NCBI GenBank assembly: GCA_946887085.1
Contig: CAMPKG010000022.1
Location: 1-17,461, forward strand
DNA length: 17,461 nucleotides
Reading direction: 5' to 3'
Source of the DNA: an uncultured Sphingobacteriales bacterium
GTDB taxonomy: Bacteria > Bacteroidota > Bacteroidia > Chitinophagales > Chitinophagaceae
Part shown: piece after piece, positions 13,063 to 17,461 of the stretch
Position numbering within the stretch: the first letter of the stretch is position 1
How the letters are laid out: each line of letters starts with the position of its first letter
Program-made: the position numbers and the translations under genes
The notes under the pieces: generated by a model
What the model saw: only the letters and a program-made list of their open reading frames with translations
Told to the model about the DNA's origin: nothing
Database searches by the model: none

Positions 13063-13094
13063 AAAAAAGCCGGCATCGTTGCCGGCTTCGTTTT
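13063..13094. terminator. Bidirectional terminator, antiporter and GreA-like gene
   Basis: Stem AAGCCGGC (13067-13074) and GCCGGCTT (13081-13088) with a 6-nt loop. On the + strand CGTTTT follows; on the minus strand the stem runs into TTTTTT (13063-13068 as A). It lies between the antiporter stop (12984) and the convergent GreA-like stop (13093-13095), and serves both. Confidence 0.85.
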
Positions 13095-13473
13095 ACGCAT
13101 TCACAACATCCAGTATTCGGAAGTGCTTCATGCCCAGGGGCACTTTCCATTTCACCTCCTCTCCTTTGCGGAAACCTATCAGCGCGGCCGACATCGGGGT
13201 GAGCACTGATATTTTGCTTCTTCGCATATCCGCATTCTCGGGCATTACTATAGTTACGTCGATGATCTTTTCTGTGGCCATATCCAGTACCGATACTTTT
13301 GAGTTCAGCTTGACCGTGTTTGCGGGAAATGCATCCGTTTTTACAATGATCGCCCTGTTCACTTCGTAAGCAAGGGTCATGGGGTCGGTCTTGTCAGGCA
13401 TCCTGTCCACATAAGGTTTCAGCAGCCTGTAATCATCTTCCGTGATCACCACGGGATTTTTGTCTTTCTGCAT
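13093..13473 (-). CDS. GreA/GreB C-terminal domain protein (Rnk-like)
   Basis: A 126-residue protein with a short N-terminal segment (MQKDKNPVVITEDDYRLLKP) and the GreA/GreB C-terminal FKBP-like domain from about residue 50: VKLNSKVSVLDMATEKIIDV, MPENADMRRSKISVLTPMSA, ALIGFRKGEEVKWKVPLG, FRILDV. It lacks the long acidic-tipped coiled coil that lets GreA/GreB reach into RNA polymerase, so it more resembles Rnk, which binds RNA polymerase in other bacteria without stimulating transcript cleavage. The frame stays open to ATG 13704, adding 77 residues with a strongly hydrophobic stretch (YWALALLLALAFIATHS); I choose ATG 13473 because family similarity starts there. It converges with the antiporter gene at a shared terminator. 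Confidence 0.82.
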   Translation of the reverse strand: MQKDKNPVVITEDDYRLLKPYVDRMPDKTDPMTLAYEVNRAIIVKTDAFPANTVKLNSKVSVLDMATEKIIDVTIVMPENADMRRSKISVLTPMSAALIGFRKGEEVKWKVPLGMKHFRILDVVNA

Positions 13474-13972
13474 GATCTGGAATTTTAATTGTTTATAATG
13501 ATGGCGTGCCTGGCTGAAGCTCAGCAGGGCATGCCTGTTTTGCCGATGTGAATGGGTGGCAATGAATGCCAGCGCCAGTAGCAGCGCCAGCGCCCAGTAA
13601 ATAGTTTGCTCCTTCAGGAGGGCAGCTGTCAGCAGCTGCGCGTCGATCGCAAGGCCACCCCAAAGCAATGCCGCTCCGGGATCACTAAGATCCGTATACA
13701 ACATAAAAAAGGAATTAACAGTTAACGAAAGGGTTGTCCTTTGTATTAACCCCGGTCGCGGCCAGCAAGCGCCGGGGCCTGCGTGTTAAAGTCCTTGTAG
13801 TTGGAGAAATAATAGAGCTTGCTGCAAAAGCAATGGAACTGCTGAAAAGAATTGCAGCGCACTATGATACCATTGCCTGTGTGGCAATCGCGGTAAACGC
13901 TTTCTATAAATCGCTGTGCGTGCATGTGATAAATGTCGGTATTATTAAGTTAGGCAAATGTTAAACCAACAC
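13474..13972. other. Interval between GreA-like gene and pyk
   Basis: If the GreA-like gene starts at 13473 this is a 499-bp gap. The part up to 13704 is an open frame joined to that gene. The part 13705-13972 contains a GC-rich hairpin: CCCCGG (13750-13755) with CCGGGG (13772-13777), extended by CGC/GCG past a bulged T. It lies downstream of pyk on the minus strand but has no T-run, so it is a doubtful terminator. Nothing else is seen. Confidence 0.5.
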
Positions 13973-15394
13973 TTACACCACCTTCGATATCTTGAGCATA
14001 TTGGTAGGCAGGTGTTCATGTATCGGTGTGCTGCCTGTGTTCACTACAATATTATCTTTCTCGAGCAGGCCTTTTTCTTTCAGCAGGTTTATCTGGTCGG
14101 CAATGATCTGGTCAAGGCTTTCTTCTTTATCGTAATAAAATGCCTGTACACCCCAGCTCAGGCTCAGTTGGTTGACCAGCGTTTGCGTTTTAGTGAACAC
14201 ATACAACGGTGACCGCGGCCTGAAGCTGGAAAGCATGAAACCCGTATAGCCCGATTGCGTCATACCTATCAGCGCATTTGCATTGATATCCTTAGCTATC
14301 TCGCAGGCATTGTAACACAATGCATCGCTAAGAAAGGAGGGGGAATGCGGCTGAGGTACCAGGTTACGGTTATATACTATCTCTTCTTTTTCAACTTCTT
14401 CTATGATGCTTACCATGGTCTTTATCACCAGCTCAGGGTATTGGCCCATGGCAGTCTCTCCACTTAGCATCACTGCATCAGCGCCTTCCAGCACGGCATT
14501 GGCCACGTCGGTTATCTCGCTACGGTTAGGGCGCGTACGTTCTATCATGCTCTCCATCATCTGCGTGGCTATGATCACAGGCTTGGCCCTGTGTATGCAT
14601 TTGCGGATGATGTTCTTCTGTATCATCGGCACCTGCTGCAGCGGAAGCTCTACGCCAAGGTCGCCACGGGCCACCATCACGGCATCTGATGCAAGAATGA
14701 TCTCACGCAGGTGCTCCAGTGCTTCGGGCTTTTCTATCTTGGCAATGATCTTGGCATTGCTGTTCTTTTCCTCGATCAGCTTGCGCAGCGAATTCACATC
14801 GTCAGGCCGGCGCACAAACGATAGTGCCACCCAGTCTATCTGCTGGCTGATGATGAAATCAAGGTCAAGCAGGTCTTTTTCTGATAGTGAAGGCAGCGAT
14901 ATTTTTGTATCCGGCAGGTTTACGCCTTTGCGCGGCAGCAGTATACCAGGCGTCAGTACTTTTACGCGCACACAATTCTCTGTGGTTATTTCTATAACCA
15001 GTACTTCTATCTTGCCATCATCGAGCAGCACTTTCTCGCCAATACGTACGTCTTTGTAAAAGTCGGGGTAAGAAATGTACACACCTTCTTTAGTGCCCAT
15101 GCATTTTTCGTTGGTAAAGATGAATTCATCATCTTTCTCCAGTTGCATAGAGCCTCCTTCTATGTCCCCAACACGCAGCTTGGGGCCTTGCAGGTCGGCA
15201 AGTATGGCTATGTTAAAAGGAAAGTCTTTATTGATGCGGTGTATATGTTCGATGACTTTTGCATGTTCATCGTGCGTGCCGTGCGAAAAATTGAGGCGGA
15301 ATACATTCACGCCTTCCTGTACCAGGGCCAGCAGTTTTTCATAAGTATTACATGCGGGCCCTACTGTGGCTACGATCTTGGTTTTGTGCAGCAT
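13973..15394 (-). CDS. pyk: Pyruvate kinase
   Basis: Last step of glycolysis: phosphoenolpyruvate + ADP to pyruvate + ATP, in the cytoplasm. The 473-residue protein has the N-terminal TKIVATVGPAC, FRLNFSHGTH (32-41, with Arg33, Asn35, Ser37), the substrate/metal-site segment IAKIEKPEALEHL with Lys219 and Glu221, VARGDLGVELP (241-251, Asp245), and TRPNRSEITDVANAVLEGAD followed by AVMLSGETAMGQYP. At the K+ site it reads ADLQGPKLRVG (66-76): Leu68, Gln69, Lys72 and Val75 occupy the positions of Thr113, Lys114, Glu117 and Thr120 of the K+-dependent rabbit muscle enzyme, the pattern known for K+-independent pyruvate kinases. The C-terminal regulatory domain is complete. An A-rich leader with AGGA precedes ATG 15394. 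Confidence 0.96.
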   Translation of the reverse strand: MLHKTKIVATVGPACNTYEKLLALVQEGVNVFRLNFSHGTHDEHAKVIEHIHRINKDFPFNIAILADLQGPKLRVGDIEGGSMQLEKDDEFIFTNEKCMGTKEGVYISYPDFYKDVRIGEKVLLDDGKIEVLVIEITTENCVRVKVLTPGILLPRKGVNLPDTKISLPSLSEKDLLDLDFIISQQIDWVALSFVRRPDDVNSLRKLIEEKNSNAKIIAKIEKPEALEHLREIILASDAVMVARGDLGVELPLQQVPMIQKNIIRKCIHRAKPVIIATQMMESMIERTRPNRSEITDVANAVLEGADAVMLSGETAMGQYPELVIKTMVSIIEEVEKEEIVYNRNLVPQPHSPSFLSDALCYNACEIAKDINANALIGMTQSGYTGFMLSSFRPRSPLYVFTKTQTLVNQLSLSWGVQAFYYDKEESLDQIIADQINLLKEKGLLEKDNIVVNTGSTPIHEHLPTNMLKISKVV

Positions 15395-15444
15395 ATCTTT
15401 TTGTCTTTTTCCTGTCTGTTTTCTTCTTTCACCGTCTCACACTG

Positions 15445-15477
15445 TAAAATTATGCTAATAGCTGTATAAATGACAAA
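15445..15477 (-). promoter_or_regulatory. pyk promoter
   Basis: On the minus strand TTTG (15474-15477) is followed after 21 nt by TAATTTTA (15445-15452), 7 of 8 to TAnnTTTG. The leader to ATG 15394 is about 45 nt. The -33 TTTG overlaps the base of the terminator hairpin of the upstream gene. Confidence 0.5.
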
Positions 15478-15500
15478 GGTCCCGCCTCAGCAGGACCTTT
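15475..15500 (-). terminator. Terminator of the T9SS cargo gene
   Basis: AAAGGTCC (15475-15482) and GGACCTTT (15493-15500) pair over 8 bp around a 10-nt loop, 27 nt downstream of the stop at 15528. On the minus strand the stem ends in TTTGTCATTTAT, a weak U-tract; on the + strand it ends in TTTATTTATT. Confidence 0.65.
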
Positions 15501-15527
15501 ATTTATTCATTAAGTTATGAAAGCGAA

Positions 15528-17387
15528 TTATTTAACTACCTGGAAAACTCTGCTTAGTTTGCCCTCGCCGGTGTTGACCACAATAGTATAAACGCCACCA
15601 GCGTACCCGGAAACATCCACAGTCAACCTCCTCGTATTGCTGTCAAAATTGTGCCTGCCTACAAGGCTGCCTACTGCATTGTACAATTTGTATTCTTTTA
15701 TCGAAGCATTTCCTTTGGCTTCAATATGAAGTGTCGACCGCACGGGGTTAGGATACAACCCGATCACGTCATCCTCAGCAGCAAGGTTCCCTATATTCAG
15801 CGGAGCGAGCAGCGAGGTGCTTCTTACACCACAGCTGTTAAACACTTCCAGGGTAACATTGTGCGGGCCGGGTGTGGTATACGTATGTTTGGGGGATTTG
15901 TCGGTTGAGGTAGCGCCATCACCAAAATGCCAGAGGTAGTTGTCTACAAACTGCGGGCCTCCCGGTTGAAATTCAAAAGTGGCGCCATCGGTTAGATAAG
16001 ATATACCATTGATCACGGGCAACGGTTTTACCTCCAGGTTCACTGTGTCAGAAGCTTCGCAATAGGGCCACAGGGACACTTTTACCCAGTATTTCCCGGA
16101 TTCGGTAACAGGTATTGTTTTCGTTGTGGCGCCGGTACTCCATAAATAAACAGCATTTGGCTCATCGGCATCCAACACCTGTACAGGCACGGTCTCGCAC
16201 ATCGAAGAGTCGCTGCCCAGTTCCACCTCAGCCGGCTTTATATGCATCTGGTGTGTAGCCGACTGCGCGCTGCATGCCGGGTTTAGTATTTTCACCGAAT
16301 AGAAACCATTTTCCCTCACATACAGGAAATTGGTATCGTTACCGGGGATCGGGTCAGCATTTTTCTGCCAGATGTAAGTATAGACCGGGTCGAGCGGAGC
16401 ATGGAGGAAAATACTGTCGCCGGGACATACACGGTTGGTTGAGAAGTATACCACAGCATTTGGCGGGTCTAAAGGTTTCCTGGTGGCATTTGCCTCATCA
16501 TCCAAGGGGCTCGGGTCAGCAACTCCATTTGGCATCGATGTCCATACTTTTATATTATGATTGAGCACCGGATTCACAAATGGGAAATTACCCAGCGTTA
16601 CTGTTGCGCTTCCACCCAGGCCGATAGGTGTTGAATATAATACCGGCGACTGAACAACATTGTTCACTGACCAGTTCACCATAACGTTATTGATAATATT
16701 GGCTCCTGCATTTTTTATCACTGCTTTAACGGGATGAGTGCCTGTGCAGATATTTATTCCCGGTTCGGTGATGGCAGAAGTGCTCGCATTGTTCATATGA
16801 CCCAGCAGATCGATGCCAAAGTCTTGCCAGAACGTTGTATGGTTGGTACCGGTTGTTGCCGTTGGCGAAGCTGAGTATATTTTCTTGATGCCGGTTCCAC
16901 CTGAGGCCCAGGTTGAGATACCACCGTTGCGAGCGGTAAATTTTATCTCAAATATCAGCGGCTTAGTATTGTCGTAGAAGAACGGGTTGGTCAGCGTGAT
17001 TGGGAACCATCCGTTGGCTACAGGAGCGCCGTTAAGTACTACGCTGGCGCCGCTGAATACCGTGGTCAGTCCGGTATGAAATGTAGTGCTGCCGAAATCG
17101 GTACCGGAGTTAGGTTGCTTTAGACTGAGTTCAAAATTCGTGTAGGTACCGGACTGATTTGCGGTAGTACTCTTGAAATATATTTTGGTAATGAGCCCGC
17201 TGGTAGGAAATGGCGACAAGTCAGTGGGATTGTACCACTGCTGTATCTTAAATGCGGCTGCATTATTTAAAAATATTCCCGAGGTACCGGTCTGGCCACT
17301 TTTTGCATGTTGCTGAGCATATGTTGTTGCAGAAGAGAGTGCCAGAGCTGTGAGGAACAGCGTAAAAAAATTGTAGCGCTTAGTCAT
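15528..17387 (-). CDS. Secreted multidomain protein, T9SS type A cargo
   Basis: A 619-residue extracellular protein. In order: signal peptide (1-24, ending TTYAQ); an N-terminal beta-rich domain (about 30-200) typical of gliding/adhesin-like T9SS proteins; a CARDB-like repeat beginning INICTGTHPVKAVIKNAGAN (211-230); Ig-like modules around 310-385 (RVCPGDSIFLHA, YIWQKNADPIPGNDTNFLYV) and 388-455 (VELGSDSSMCETV, YLWSTGATTKTIPVTESGKY); a PKD domain around 460-530 (YLWHFGDGATS, HTYTTPGPHNVTLEV); and a C-terminal T9SS type A sorting domain (543-619) with LYPNPVRSTLHIE, GGVYTIVV and final RVFQVVK. It would pass the outer membrane through the PorV/T9SS machinery and be anchored or released. No catalytic domain is seen, so adhesion or matrix function is the likeliest role. 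Confidence 0.92.
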   Translation of the reverse strand: MTKRYNFFTLFLTALALSSATTYAQQHAKSGQTGTSGIFLNNAAAFKIQQWYNPTDLSPFPTSGLITKIYFKSTTANQSGTYTNFELSLKQPNSGTDFGSTTFHTGLTTVFSGASVVLNGAPVANGWFPITLTNPFFYDNTKPLIFEIKFTARNGGISTWASGGTGIKKIYSASPTATTGTNHTTFWQDFGIDLLGHMNNASTSAITEPGINICTGTHPVKAVIKNAGANIINNVMVNWSVNNVVQSPVLYSTPIGLGGSATVTLGNFPFVNPVLNHNIKVWTSMPNGVADPSPLDDEANATRKPLDPPNAVVYFSTNRVCPGDSIFLHAPLDPVYTYIWQKNADPIPGNDTNFLYVRENGFYSVKILNPACSAQSATHQMHIKPAEVELGSDSSMCETVPVQVLDADEPNAVYLWSTGATTKTIPVTESGKYWVKVSLWPYCEASDTVNLEVKPLPVINGISYLTDGATFEFQPGGPQFVDNYLWHFGDGATSTDKSPKHTYTTPGPHNVTLEVFNSCGVRSTSLLAPLNIGNLAAEDDVIGLYPNPVRSTLHIEAKGNASIKEYKLYNAVGSLVGRHNFDSNTRRLTVDVSGYAGGVYTIVVNTGEGKLSRVFQVVK

Positions 17388-17415
17388 TTTATTACGGGTT
17401 TAAGATATTGCATAT

Positions 17416-17446
17416 TAAATTTATGAAATGCAATCTAATTAGCAAA
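17416..17446 (-). promoter_or_regulatory. Promoter of the T9SS cargo gene
   Basis: On the minus strand TTTG (17443-17446), exactly 19 nt, then TAAATTTA (17416-17423; 7 of 8 to TAnnTTTG). This is the best two-part promoter in the window. ATG 17387 follows after about 28 nt. Confidence 0.6.
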
Positions 17447-17461
17447 ATCATTAACATATAA

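Noticed and set aside
13734..13964. Plus-strand 76-aa frame between the GreA-like gene and pyk
   Set aside because: It starts at TTG, has no RBS or promoter, and crosses the GC-rich hairpin. Likely spurious.

Overview
The window reads as a chromosomal segment of a Bacteroidota bacterium, most likely of the Chitinophagaceae or a near relative. Evidence: a large secreted protein with a type IX secretion (T9SS) type A sorting tail, a DUF4402 protein, the DUF3822-rsmD-coaD gene order, a YtxJ homologue, and many start regions with the Bacteroidota -7 promoter box TAnnTTTG (usually TAATTTTGC) in place of a Shine-Dalgarno site. There is no rRNA, tRNA, CRISPR array, insertion sequence or phage gene that I can support.

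Layout. 1-1005: a 73-aa gene, then a gene-poor stretch with an orphan promoter, a family of ~41-bp direct repeats starting ATGAAAAC, and a palindrome-rich element. 1006-5544: fabD (-) with its own terminator, ytxJ (+), a MATE exporter (-) convergent with ytxJ and divergent from the tight + operon DUF3822-rsmD-coaD. 5541-8794: a minus-strand run of YkvA-like (DUF1232), YeiH-like exporter, small membrane protein, DUF4402 protein and exported/lipoprotein-like protein; most have a recognisable -7 box of their own. 8795-9837: about 1 kb without a sure gene, containing palindromes, GC-rich hairpins, a possible small minus-strand gene, and a structured minus-strand segment ending in a terminator-like hairpin plus T-run.

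9838-12984: a two-gene + unit, a tandem universal stress protein followed by a CPA2 cation/proton antiporter with C-terminal RCK_C/TrkA_C-like domains. This meets a GreA/GreB-C family gene (-) at a good bidirectional terminator. 13973-15394: pyruvate kinase (-), whose residues predict the K+-independent type. 15528-17387: a 619-aa T9SS cargo protein (-) with PKD and Ig-like modules; its terminator overlaps the upstream pyk promoter element.

Most of the window is ordinary housekeeping and envelope genes. I do not see a clear new defence or biosynthetic system. The parts most worth a second look are the repeat/micro-ORF array at 431-915, the structured intergenic region 9367-9560, the interlocked inverted repeats before the stress-protein gene, a GPPY (not D/N-PPY) catalytic motif in RsmD, and near-leaderless promoter-start spacings.
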